Shown here: positions 1-6,118 of the stretch, piece by piece | Position numbering within the stretch: the first letter of the stretch is position 1 | Layout: the number at the start of each line of letters is the position of its first letter | Origin: Alphaproteobacteria bacterium | GTDB taxonomy: Bacteria > Pseudomonadota > Alphaproteobacteria > Puniceispirillales > Puniceispirillaceae | NCBI GenBank assembly: GCA_022425565.1 | Contig: JAKMFG010000285.1 | Location: forward strand, 1 to 7,097 | Direction of reading: 5' to 3' | Length of the DNA: 7,097 bases | The notes under the pieces: generated by a model | Databases searched by the model: none | What the model was told of the DNA's origin: nothing | Seen by the model: only the letters and a program-made list of their open reading frames with translations | Position numbers and translations under genes: made by a program

Positions 1-1151
1 GTCATGAACTGGGTCGATTTCTCCGACTTCTCTATGACGTCCAGCGTGGCGCGCCGCCTCTCATGGTCATAGCTGTCGAGGATCGCCTCATCCGCCTTGC
101 CGGCAAGGTGCCAGGCCAGTTTCCAGCCGATATTCACCCCGTCCAGCACCCCGTTATTGAAGCCGCGCACGCCGAAGATCGGCACGATATGCGCCGCATC
201 CCCGATGAAGATGGTGCGGCCGTGCCGGTAGCCGTCCAGCAGCAGCGTATTCGCCGAATAGACCGACCACCATTCCAGCTCCCACGGCGCGTCATAGCCG
301 CATTCATCCAGCACCTTCTGCACGGCGGCGCGGATGTTCTCCTCGCGCAGCGCCTCTTCCTCATCCTCATCGTCGCGAAGCTGATAGTCGATGCGCCAGA
401 TATTGTCGGGCTGCTGATGCACCAGAACGGTCGATCCCGGCCGCGCGTCGGGGTCGAACAGGGCGAACCGCTCGACCGGCACGGGGTTCTTCATCTGGAT
501 GTCGGCGATGATGTAGCGCCCCTCGAAATTCTGCCCGGCAAGCCGCAGCCCCATCTTCGAGCGGATCTGCGACCGCGCCCCGTCGGCGGCGAGAAGCCAG
601 TCCGTGCGCATCTCGTAGGGGCCGTCCGGATCGCGCAGCGTCAGGACCACGCCGTCACCATCATCCGCATCTGCCACGCCGGTGCATTCGGTGCGCCAGC
701 GCATGTCGATCAGCGGGTTGGCGGCGACCCCGTCATGCAGGAATTTCTCGATATATTGCTGCTCGATATTATACATCGGGCGGTGCCGCTCGGTGGCGCT
801 GTCGGGCATGAAGAATTCCAGGATCTGCCGCCCGCGGAAAAAGCTGCGCCCCGACGCCCAGGGAAGCGATTTGTCAAGGAACGGGCCCAGCACATCCAGC
901 AGCTGCAGCGCGGTGAAGCTGGACCGCGCGACGCAGATGGCGCGCGAGCCGTCATTGAAGGTGTGCTTGGCATCGACGATGACCGAGGGCTGCCCGTATC
1001 TGGCCAGCGTCAGCGCCGCGACCATGCCGATCGGCCCGGCCCCGACGATGGTGACGGGCGCGCGCATCGCCAGCCCGTCGCGGATCGGCGCCTCGAACTC
1101 CGGATAGTCGAAATAGAGCGATTCCCACCGCCCCTTGCCATGAGGTTTCAT
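1..1151 (-). CDS. FAD-dependent aromatic-type monooxygenase (PheA/UbiH/MhpA-like), C-terminus cut by window edge
   Basis: The minus strand is open for 383 codons from ATG 1151-1149 to the left edge with no stop, so the C-terminus is missing. It shows the class A flavoprotein hydroxylase layout: Rossmann dinucleotide motif GAGPIG (residues 37-42), an acidic end of strand 2 (VIVDAK, D60), a conserved Arg region (SRAICVAR, 69-76), the DG motif AADGARSQIR (188-197) and the GD motif FIGDAAH (315-321), followed by GVRGFNNG and GWKLAWHLAG. Such enzymes use NAD(P)H and O2 via a flavin hydroperoxide to hydroxylate aromatic or related substrates in the cytoplasm. MhpA/PheA-type relatives are about 550 residues and UbiH-type about 400, so a little to a third may be missing. 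An in-frame ATG at 1157 (two codons upstream) is an equally possible start; TTG 1181 and GTG 1193 are also open. It lies 73 nt downstream of the small gene at 1225-1485 and is probably in the same operon. The substrate cannot be read from sequence. Confidence 0.93.
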   Translation of the reverse strand, partial: MKPHGKGRWESLYFDYPEFEAPIRDGLAMRAPVTIVGAGPIGMVAALTLARYGQPSVIVDAKHTFNDGSRAICVARSSFTALQLLDVLGPFLDKSLPWASGRSFFRGRQILEFFMPDSATERHRPMYNIEQQYIEKFLHDGVAANPLIDMRWRTECTGVADADDGDGVVLTLRDPDGPYEMRTDWLLAADGARSQIRSKMGLRLAGQNFEGRYIIADIQMKNPVPVERFALFDPDARPGSTVLVHQQPDNIWRIDYQLRDDEDEEEALREENIRAAVQKVLDECGYDAPWELEWWSVYSANTLLLDGYRHGRTIFIGDAAHIVPIFGVRGFNNGVLDGVNIGWKLAWHLAGKADEAILDSYDHERRRATLDVIEKSEKSTQFM

Positions 1152-1224
1152 GCGCATCCGCCGCCGCGTTGAACACGACAACCACGGTGGCACGCAGACC
1201 GCCCCGCCTCAAGAGCGGAGTGGA

Positions 1225-1485
1225 TCACACATCCTCATCCCGCATGCCGCGATAGAGCGGCGGGACGTCTTTTGCGGCATTCTCGAAGCGCAGGGTGCGG
1301 CGGGCTTCCAGCTCCGCCTCGATCCGCGCCAGCAGCGCGGTGCCGGCCTCGGTGTTGCGTCCACGGGCGATGGCGCGCTCCAGCTTCGCGCGGTGGCTCA
1401 TCAATTCCCGCCGGGTCAGGTGCGGCAGGTCCAGTTGCGAGGCTCCGCTCGTCTTGTTCACGCCCCCGCTCAACCCCCCAGCCAT
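1225..1485 (-). CDS. Small helical protein of unknown function, overlapping the upstream dehydrogenase gene
   Basis: This is an 86-residue minus-strand frame. I do not recognise the family. After a Gly/Ser-rich, probably flexible first 18 residues, it contains LPHLTRREL and two strongly amphipathic, charged helices: roughly residues 24-42, rich in R, K and E, and 46-64, around LLARIEAELEARR. It ends in the acidic tail RGMRDEDV. There is no signal peptide, membrane segment or Cys/His cluster. Its ATG (1485-1483) lies inside the 3' end of the dehydrogenase gene, giving a 16-bp overlap that suggests translational coupling. Codon third positions are mostly G or C, as in the neighbours. An internal ATG at 1401 would leave only the helical core. 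It may be an accessory or adaptor protein for the flanking enzymes, but that is only inference from position. A spurious frame is the alternative. Confidence 0.6.
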   Translation of the reverse strand: MAGGLSGGVNKTSGASQLDLPHLTRRELMSHRAKLERAIARGRNTEAGTALLARIEAELEARRTLRFENAAKDVPPLYRGMRDEDV

Positions 1486-2411
1486 TCGCCCAGCAGGCGC
1501 ACCAGGTCGCGTGACTCCGACAAATCCGTCGGCCGCCCTTCGGCCATGGCGGCGGCGAAATCCCGGACCATCAGCTCATACTGGTCGCAGGGCCCGAACC
1601 GCATCTCGGTGCCGGTGCCCAGAAGCGGCTCCTTGCCGTCCCGCGCATGCGCCCAGCGCGCCGTCGTTTCCGCTGCCGGGTTGAACGGCGTGTCGAGGCG
1701 CGCCCATCCGTCGGTGCCGGTCAGCAGCACCGACTGGCACAGCGTCGCCCCGCTGGAGACCGACATCGTCAGCACCTGTCCGTCATCAAAGCCGACAAGC
1801 GCGCTTGCCGAGCGTTCGACATCGAGATGCGCCTCCGGCAGCGTCGTCGCGCCGATCAGCCGCGGCCTGCCATCCAGCAGCATCATCCCCGCCAGCAGCG
1901 TATAGCCGCCAATGTCCCAGACAGGCCCGCCGCCCCAGGCCGCCACATTGCGCACATTGCCCTCGGGCTGCGGCGGATAGGTGAAGGTGGCGGTCACATG
2001 CGTGCGGGCGCCGAGGTCGAGGCCGCGAAGCCAGTCCCATTGCGGGTGGTAGCGCACCATATAGCCGTCATAGAGATAGAGTCCGGTGCGCGCCGCCACC
2101 GCGGCCAGCCGGTCGAGCTCTTCCACCGACAGCGCCACCGGCTTCTCGCAGATCACCGGCTTGCCGGCTTCCAGCGCGGCGATGCTCATCGGCACGTGCA
2201 GATGGTTGGGAAGCGGGTTGTAGACGGCGTCGATATCGGGGTCGGCCAGCATCTCCTCATAGGTTGAGACGCGGACATCGCCCCAGACCGGGTCCACCCC
2301 GCCGGACGGGTCGCGCCGGCCGAGATGGGTTACCTCATGGCCTGCCGCGCGGATCGCCGGCAGCAGCTTTTCGCGCGCGATCTTGGCATCGCCCAATACG
2401 CCGAATTTCAT
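1470..2411 (-). CDS. Gfo/Idh/MocA-family NAD(P)-dependent oxidoreductase
   Basis: This is a complete 313-residue protein, a typical family length. The N-terminal Rossmann domain begins FGVLGDAKIA (residues 3-12), the family's Gly-rich cofactor loop. NPLPNHLH (65-72) and CEKP (88-91) follow; the Lys of EKP is the conserved catalytic and cofactor-contact residue. The C-terminal beta-sheet domain carries GGGPVWDIGGY (160-170), matching the GGGALxDxGxY signature of the glucose-fructose oxidoreductase, xylose dehydrogenase and dihydrodiol dehydrogenase branch. It should oxidise or reduce a sugar, polyol or dihydrodiol using NAD(P) in the cytosol; the actual substrate is unknown. The start is well supported by GGGAGGG four bases before ATG 2411-2409. 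It is the first gene of the minus-strand run and overlaps the next gene by 16 bp. The neighbouring aromatic-type monooxygenase is compatible with a dihydrodiol- or sugar-linked catabolic route. Confidence 0.94.
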   Translation of the reverse strand: MKFGVLGDAKIAREKLLPAIRAAGHEVTHLGRRDPSGGVDPVWGDVRVSTYEEMLADPDIDAVYNPLPNHLHVPMSIAALEAGKPVICEKPVALSVEELDRLAAVAARTGLYLYDGYMVRYHPQWDWLRGLDLGARTHVTATFTYPPQPEGNVRNVAAWGGGPVWDIGGYTLLAGMMLLDGRPRLIGATTLPEAHLDVERSASALVGFDDGQVLTMSVSSGATLCQSVLLTGTDGWARLDTPFNPAAETTARWAHARDGKEPLLGTGTEMRFGPCDQYELMVRDFAAAMAEGRPTDLSESRDLVRLLGEWLGG

Positions 2412-2415
2412 TAAT

Positions 2416-2422
2416 CCCTCCC
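2416..2422 (-). promoter_or_regulatory. Strong ribosome-binding site of the Gfo/Idh/MocA gene
   Basis: On the minus strand GGGAGGG lies four bases upstream of the ATG at 2411-2409. It is a near-perfect anti-Shine-Dalgarno match and fixes the start of the dehydrogenase. Confidence 0.85.
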
Positions 2423-2450
2423 GAGTTTTCCCGTGCAGCTACAGGGGACA

Positions 2451-2479
2451 ATTTCACACCCTTGCATCATGTCTGGCAA
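2451..2479 (-). promoter_or_regulatory. Candidate sigma70 promoter for the minus-strand operon
   Basis: Read on the minus strand, TTGCCA (2479-2474, 5 of 6 to TTGACA) is followed by a 17-bp spacer and TGAAAT (2456-2451, 4 of 6 to TATAAT). A transcript starting about 7 bp downstream would have a leader of roughly 30 nt containing the GGGAGGG site. The -35 box lies inside the CTTGC-N10-GCAAG dyad, so a bound regulator could block it. This is found by eye; alphaproteobacterial promoters are degenerate, so confidence is moderate to low. Confidence 0.4.
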
Positions 2480-2480
2480 G
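2461..2480. promoter_or_regulatory. Operator-like dyad CTTGC-N10-GCAAG in the divergent intergenic region
   Basis: Five-base perfect arms (CTTGC at 2461-2465 and GCAAG at 2476-2480) flank a 10-bp centre that is not itself symmetric. The spacing of about 1.5 helix turns between arm centres suits a dimeric helix-turn-helix regulator. It overlaps the proposed -35 of the leftward operon and lies upstream of the rightward transporter gene, so it could control both. No regulator gene is present in the window. Chance occurrence of a 5-bp dyad is possible. Confidence 0.3.
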
Positions 2481-2551
2481 TGGGGGGCGGGCTGTGCCAT
2501 GCTGGCGGCGGCACCTCATATGCCCCCGCATCAGCAACCATCGGCCCCGCC

Positions 2552-3466
2552 TTGTCGTCTCCCGCCCCTGCCACCTCTGTCCTGACCCGCATCCATCCCT
2601 ATGCGCCGGCGATCGTGATCATGGTGACGGCGCTGTGCCTTGCGGCCACCGGCGGGGCGCTGATGAAACAGCTGGCCGGCGAGCTGCCGCCAGTGCTGCT
2701 GTCCTGGTTCCGCTTTGCCATCTATGGCGTCATCCTGATCCCGCTGGCCTTCTGGCGCGGTGGCAGGGCCTGCCTGCGCCCGTCGCGGCCGGTGGTGCAG
2801 GTGGTGCGCGGGCTGCTGCTGGCGGCGGGCAACACCTCCTTCATCATCGGGGTGGTGCATGTCGATTACGCGAATGCCATCGCCATCCTCTATGTCTATC
2901 CCTTCCTGATGGTGGGGCTGTCGGCCTTGATGCTCGGCGAGCCGGTGTCGCGACCGGCCTGGGCCGGGGTGGCGGGCGGCTTCTGCGGCGTGCTGCTGGT
3001 GATCCGTCCGGATCCGGCGGCGCTCGATATCGGCGCTATCTTCATCCTGTTCACCGGTTTTACCGTCGCGGTGCAGATGCTGCTGAACCGCAAGCTTGGC
3101 AGTGAATCCGACCCGCTGCTGGTGTCGATGTGGGGGGCGGTAGTGGCGTCGCTCGCGCTCAGTGTGGCCCTGCCCTTTGTCTGGCAGGTGCCGGCCGGTG
3201 ATCAGATCCTGCTTGTTGCCCTTATCGGCGGGCTGTCGGCGCTCAGCCACACGCTGATGATCGTGGCGATGACAAAAGCCCCGGCCGAGGAGATCGCCCC
3301 TTTCACCTATTTCGAGATTGTCGCCGGGATCATCATCGGCATGGTGATGTTCGGCACGCTGCCCGATGGCTGGGCCTGGGCCGGCATGGCGCTGATTGCG
3401 GTCAGCGGCATCGCGGTGAAGAAGCTGCCGGGCGTGCTGAAGTTGCGGCGCCGCGAGAAATACTGA
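2552..3466 (+). CDS. EamA/DMT-superfamily inner-membrane transporter (ten TM segments)
   Basis: The protein is very hydrophobic, with about ten predicted membrane helices (approximately residues 18-39, 47-69, 84-102, 108-126, 136-152, 159-178, 188-209, 217-236, 250-268 and 274-291, counted from TTG 2552). They form two EamA repeats, about 24-152 and 162-290. The first repeat ends with the characteristic LGEP (128-131) and LVIRP (149-153); the second has FGTLP instead. A basic tail (KLRRREKY) fits a cytoplasmic C-terminus. DMT proteins of this kind export or import amino acids, purines or other metabolites; the cargo here is unknown. The 3' end is certain but the start is not: no convincing SD is seen. 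ATG 2621 (281 residues) would clip the first helix. TTG 2552 (304 residues) keeps it whole and matches the usual family length of about 300, so I chose it. GTG 2480 and GTG 2615 are further options. The gene is divergent from the leftward operon. Confidence 0.85.
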   Translation: MSSPAPATSVLTRIHPYAPAIVIMVTALCLAATGGALMKQLAGELPPVLLSWFRFAIYGVILIPLAFWRGGRACLRPSRPVVQVVRGLLLAAGNTSFIIGVVHVDYANAIAILYVYPFLMVGLSALMLGEPVSRPAWAGVAGGFCGVLLVIRPDPAALDIGAIFILFTGFTVAVQMLLNRKLGSESDPLLVSMWGAVVASLALSVALPFVWQVPAGDQILLVALIGGLSALSHTLMIVAMTKAPAEEIAPFTYFEIVAGIIIGMVMFGTLPDGWAWAGMALIAVSGIAVKKLPGVLKLRRREKY

Positions 3467-3496
3467 TCAAGCCAGCCGATACGGCGTCCGGTTCTT

Positions 3497-3525
3497 TTGA
3501 CAGGCCCCGGCCGGGCCGTCAGAAT
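3497..3525 (+). promoter_or_regulatory. Candidate promoter with perfect TTGACA -35 and a GC dyad in the spacer
   Basis: TTGACA at 3497-3502 is a perfect -35 hexamer. A 17-bp spacer leads to CAGAAT (3520-3525, 4 of 6 to TATAAT). The predicted start falls near 3532, just before the heptamer repeats and 57 nt before the ATG at 3589. The spacer is almost entirely the dyad GGCCC-N5-GGGCC. The promoter would drive the small gene at 3589 and probably the flavoprotein at 3907. It was called by eye, and the -10 is weak. Confidence 0.42.
3499..3520. repeat. GC-rich inverted repeat GAC-A-GGCCC-N5-GGGCC-GTC
   Basis: GAC (3499-3501) plus GGCCC (3503-3507) pair with GGGCC (3513-3517) plus GTC (3518-3520), leaving one unpaired A and a 5-base loop. 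This makes an eight-base-pair imperfect hairpin 32 bp after the transporter stop. It could attenuate transporter transcription, but no T-run follows on either strand, so it is not a standard intrinsic terminator. Its position between proposed -35 and -10 boxes makes an operator role equally possible. Confidence 0.5.
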
Positions 3526-3532
3526 AAACCCC

Positions 3533-3571
3533 GTTTGCAGTTTGCAGTTTGCAGTTCGCGGTTTGCAGTTT
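3533..3571 (+). repeat. Tandem 7-bp repeat, consensus GTTTGCA, five units plus a partial
   Basis: Units lie at 3533-3539, 3540-3546, 3547-3553, 3554-3560 and 3561-3567. Four are exact GTTTGCA; the fourth is GTTCGCG with two substitutions. GTTT (3568-3571) begins a sixth. The array ends four bases before the GAGGTG ribosome-binding site of the gene at 3589 and begins at the predicted transcription start. Heptamer arrays can change copy number by slipped-strand mispairing; here that would alter the leader rather than the reading frame of the gene. Its composition contrasts with the surrounding GC-rich DNA. Confidence 0.9.
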
Positions 3572-3574
3572 TAC

Positions 3575-3580
3575 GAGGTG
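3575..3580 (+). promoter_or_regulatory. Ribosome-binding site deciding the start at 3589
   Basis: GAGGTG lies eight bases upstream of ATG 3589. This supports that start over TTG 3535, which would place the heptamer repeats inside the coding region and add 18 residues of repeat-encoded sequence. Confidence 0.7.
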
Positions 3581-3588
3581 GTGACGAG

Positions 3589-3897
3589 ATGTCGATAGTA
3601 CGGGTGACGGTCCGGACCTTTCAGAGTGCGGAACATGCGACGCTGTTCACCGGCATTTCGGCCAATATTCCCGATCTGCTGAAAAAGCACGGGCTGATGG
3701 CCGACTGCCGGATCGCGCGATCGCAGGAAAAACCGCATGAGATCATTTCCATCTGGGTCTATGAAGACGAGGCGCATATGGAGGCGGTGCGCAAGGTGCT
3801 TGCCGAATTCTCGAAATTTCCAAATTCGCTGAATCCCAAGGAAGTCGCCTATCAGGCCGATGTGCTGGCCTCCATCCAGGTCGGCGGCGGGGGCTGA
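3589..3897 (+). CDS. Small protein, probable dimeric alpha/beta-barrel (ABM-like) fold, function unknown
   Basis: This is a 102-residue cytosolic protein. The alternation of strand (IVRVTVRTF, residues 3-11), helix (about 13-35), strand (MADCRIARSQ, 37-46), strand (EIISIWVYED, 51-60), helix (about 61-77) and a final strand (ADVLASIQV, 90-98) resembles ferredoxin-like dimeric alpha/beta-barrel proteins such as the antibiotic-biosynthesis-monooxygenase (ABM) and NIPSNAP-type families. The segment IWVYEDEAHMEAV is the most ABM-like part. No catalytic residues can be assigned, so a monooxygenase, isomerase or simple binding role remains open. It ends in a GGGG tail. The start at 3589 is backed by GAGGTG. 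The next gene starts 9 nt after its stop, so the flavoprotein is likely co-transcribed. The unusual repeat-bearing leader lies directly upstream. Confidence 0.82.
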   Translation: MSIVRVTVRTFQSAEHATLFTGISANIPDLLKKHGLMADCRIARSQEKPHEIISIWVYEDEAHMEAVRKVLAEFSKFPNSLNPKEVAYQADVLASIQVGGGG

Positions 3898-3906
3898 CGC
3901 CGGGCC

Positions 3907-5091
3907 ATGACGGAACAGGTTGATGTGCTAATTGTCGGTGGCGGGGCCGCCGGGCTGATGTGCGGGCGGGTCGCCGGCGCGCGCGGGCGGCGGGTACTAA
4001 TCCTCGACCATGCGAAAAAACCTGCCGAGAAGATTCGCATATCCGGCGGCGGGCGCTGCAATTTCACCAACATCCATTCCGCGCCGACGGCGTTCCTGTC
4101 GGGCAACCGGCATTTCTGCAAATCGGCTTTCAGCCGCTATACGCAGGATGATTTCATCGATCTGGTGAAACAGCATGGCATCGCTTTCCATGAAAAGAAG
4201 CTCGGCCAGCTGTTCTGTGATGACAGTGCGCAGCAGATCATCGACATGCTGCTGGCGGAATGCGCCGGTGCTGGGGCTGAATTGCGGCTGCAGACCGCGG
4301 TTGGCGACATTGCCGCGCTGCCGGATGGCGGCTACCGGGTGGAAGCGTCGTGCGGCGTGGTGGAATGCGCCTCGCTGGTGATCGCCACCGGCGGGCTGTC
4401 GATCCCCAAGATCGGGGCAACCCGCTTCGGCTATGATGTGGCGCGGCAGTTCGGCCTCGAGGTGACCGAATTGCGCCCGGCGCTGGTGCCGCTGACATTC
4501 CAGGCGAATTTCCTCGAACGCTGCAAGGCGCTGTCCGGCCTGTCGGTCGATGCCGAGGTACGCCACGGCAAGACCAGTTTCCGCGAGGGGCTGCTCTTCA
4601 CCCATCGCGGGCTGTCCGGCCCGTCGGTGCTGCAGATCAGCAGCTATTGGGACGAGGGCGAGGGGGTGGCCATCGACCTTGCCCCCGGCACCGACGTCGC
4701 CGCCATGCTGGCCGGTGCCAGGGCCGCATCGCCCAAGCGCGAGGTGCTGACCGAGCTTGCGGCGCATCTGCCAAAGCGGCTGGCAGCGGATATCCTTGAC
4801 GAGCTTGGCATCGGCGGGCGTCTTGCCGAGCTGTCGAAGAAGGGCATTGCGGCGACAGGCGAGCGTGTGAATCGCTGGCAGGTGCGCCCCAGCGGCACCG
4901 AGGGCTATCGCACGGCCGAGGTCACGCTCGGCGGGGTCGATGTGTCCGGACTCTCGGCACAGACGATGGAGGCGAAGGGGCGGCCCGGCCTCTATTTCAT
5001 TGGCGAGGTGGTGGATGTGACAGGCCATCTTGGCGGCTATAATTTCCAGTGGGCCTGGTCCTCTGGCTTTGTCGCGGGCGAGGCGGCGTGA
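3907..5091 (+). CDS. HI0933/YhiN (BaiN)-family FAD-dependent NAD(P)H oxidoreductase
   Basis: This is a complete 394-residue protein, matching the family's usual length of about 390-420. The FAD-binding Rossmann motif is VGGGAAGLMCG (10-20). The family hallmark KIRISGGGRCNFTN spans 42-55. ATGG is at 160-163, FTHRGLSGPS at 231-240, and the C-terminal flavin-contact block at 366-387 includes GEVVD, GHLGGYNFQ and WAWSSG. The HI0933 family (often labelled aminoacetone oxidase-like or BaiN) comprises soluble flavoproteins whose physiological substrates are mostly unknown, so I give no substrate. No membrane segment or signal peptide is present. It begins 9 nt after the small gene at 3589-3897 and has only a weak SD, which suggests coupled expression. 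The next gene is 79 nt further on. Confidence 0.95.
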   Translation: MTEQVDVLIVGGGAAGLMCGRVAGARGRRVLILDHAKKPAEKIRISGGGRCNFTNIHSAPTAFLSGNRHFCKSAFSRYTQDDFIDLVKQHGIAFHEKKLGQLFCDDSAQQIIDMLLAECAGAGAELRLQTAVGDIAALPDGGYRVEASCGVVECASLVIATGGLSIPKIGATRFGYDVARQFGLEVTELRPALVPLTFQANFLERCKALSGLSVDAEVRHGKTSFREGLLFTHRGLSGPSVLQISSYWDEGEGVAIDLAPGTDVAAMLAGARAASPKREVLTELAAHLPKRLAADILDELGIGGRLAELSKKGIAATGERVNRWQVRPSGTEGYRTAEVTLGGVDVSGLSAQTMEAKGRPGLYFIGEVVDVTGHLGGYNFQWAWSSGFVAGEAA

Positions 5092-5170
5092 CGCTGCCTT
5101 GATTCGGCCTGCCAATATCCCACATGCTGTGGCACACACCATTTACAGTTTTCCCGGTTAAGAGTTCCCC

Positions 5171-6109
5171 ATGTCGATCCGTCCCATCAAGTTCCAGTCC
5201 GGCGCCACCCCCACCATGGAGGGGGCCGGCGTCCATCTGCACCGCGTGTTCGGCTTCGGCGACACCGACATGTTCGACCCGTTCCTGATGATGGATGACT
5301 TCCGCAATGACGATCCCGAGCAGTATCTGAAGGGCTTCCCCTGGCATCCGCATCGCGGCATCGAGACCATCACCTATGTGCTGAAAGGCAATGTCGAGCA
5401 TGCGGACTCGCTCGGCAACAAGGGGGTGCTGAGCGATGGCGACGTGCAGTGGATGACCGCCGGATCGGGCATTATCCATCAGGAGATGCCGACCGGAAAT
5501 GCCGCCGGCCAGATGCACGGCTTTCAGCTCTGGGCCAACCTGCCGCGCGATCAGAAGATGTGCACGCCGCGCTATCAGGATGTGAAATCGGCCGATATTT
5601 CCAGCCTGACAGATGATGACGGCACCCATATCCGGGTGATCGCCGGTGACTATCGCGGCTATCGCGGGCCGGTCGACGGCATCGATACCGACCCGATCTA
5701 TCTTGATGTTGCGATGCCGGCGAACAGCACCCGTCGCTTCCCGTTTGACACGCGCCGCCAGGGATTTGCCTATATCTTCGAGGGCAGCGCGAATTTCGGC
5801 AACGCCTCGGCCCCGTTCGGGGTGAATGTGGAAAAGGAATTCAACGGCGAGGAGCTGAAGATCCGCGACCAGTCCGGAAACCGCACACTGGTGGTCTTCG
5901 GCGGTGGTGACGAGGTCGAGGTAAGCTCGGGCGAGCACGGGGTGCGCTTTCTTCTGGTTTCAGGGGCGCCGCTTCGCGAGCCCGTCGCCTGGCACGGCCC
6001 GATCGTGATGAACACCCGCGAGGAACTGCAGAACGCCTTTCGTGAGCTCAATACCGGCCAGTTCGTCAAGGAAGGCGCGGCAGGCTGGATGAATTCGCGC
6101 GGCAGATAA
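5171..6109 (+). CDS. Pirin-family bicupin protein
   Basis: This is a 312-residue protein of normal bacterial pirin length. The N-terminal cupin carries the pirin signature WHPHRGIETITYVLKG (58-73). The metal ligands known in human pirin (His56, His58, His101, Glu103) correspond to H59, H61, H103 and E105, the last two in IIHQEMP, so one non-haem metal (usually Fe) should bind. AGSG (97-100), GFQLWANLP (117-125) and a second cupin domain (about 176-290) follow. Bacterial pirins include quercetin 2,3-dioxygenases such as E. coli YhhW and proteins with redox-sensing or enzyme-modulating roles; which applies here is not visible. ATG 5171 has a weak AAGAG seven bases upstream. The TAA stop is followed 9 nt later by the DUF1989 gene, probably in one transcript. 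Confidence 0.95.
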   Translation: MSIRPIKFQSGATPTMEGAGVHLHRVFGFGDTDMFDPFLMMDDFRNDDPEQYLKGFPWHPHRGIETITYVLKGNVEHADSLGNKGVLSDGDVQWMTAGSGIIHQEMPTGNAAGQMHGFQLWANLPRDQKMCTPRYQDVKSADISSLTDDDGTHIRVIAGDYRGYRGPVDGIDTDPIYLDVAMPANSTRRFPFDTRRQGFAYIFEGSANFGNASAPFGVNVEKEFNGEELKIRDQSGNRTLVVFGGGDEVEVSSGEHGVRFLLVSGAPLREPVAWHGPIVMNTREELQNAFRELNTGQFVKEGAAGWMNSRGR

Positions 6110-6118
6110 GGGCAGGTC

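Noticed and set aside
63..1172. Long plus-strand open frame of 369 codons
   Set aside because: It is the antisense shadow of the monooxygenase; its translation is low-complexity and Arg/His/Pro-rich, while the minus strand gives clear flavoprotein motifs.
2520..2585. Proline-rich 21-codon frame ahead of the transporter, considered as a leader peptide
   Set aside because: There is no SD, no codon run typical of attenuation and no following terminator hairpin; the proline content follows from base composition.
3499..3526. Intrinsic terminator after the transporter gene
   Set aside because: The hairpin is real but no T-run follows it on either strand; it is reported only as an inverted repeat.
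3535..3588. Upstream extension of the small protein from TTG 3535
   Set aside because: It would translate the heptamer array, it lacks an SD, and GAGGTG is correctly placed for ATG 3589.
3997..5142. Long minus-strand frame of 381 codons opposite the flavoprotein
   Set aside because: It is a typical high-GC antisense frame with no recognisable domain; the plus strand encodes an intact HI0933 protein.
5120..5147. CCACA-TGC-TGTGG palindrome and TGGCAC element before pirin, considered as an operator and a sigma54 promoter
   Set aside because: The 5-bp hairpin is short. At the correct spacing from TGGCAC the -12 GC is replaced by TT, so the sigma54 site fails.
4997..5938. Minus-strand frame of 313 codons opposite pirin
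   Set aside because: Antisense shadow; the pirin signature and metal ligands are on the plus strand.
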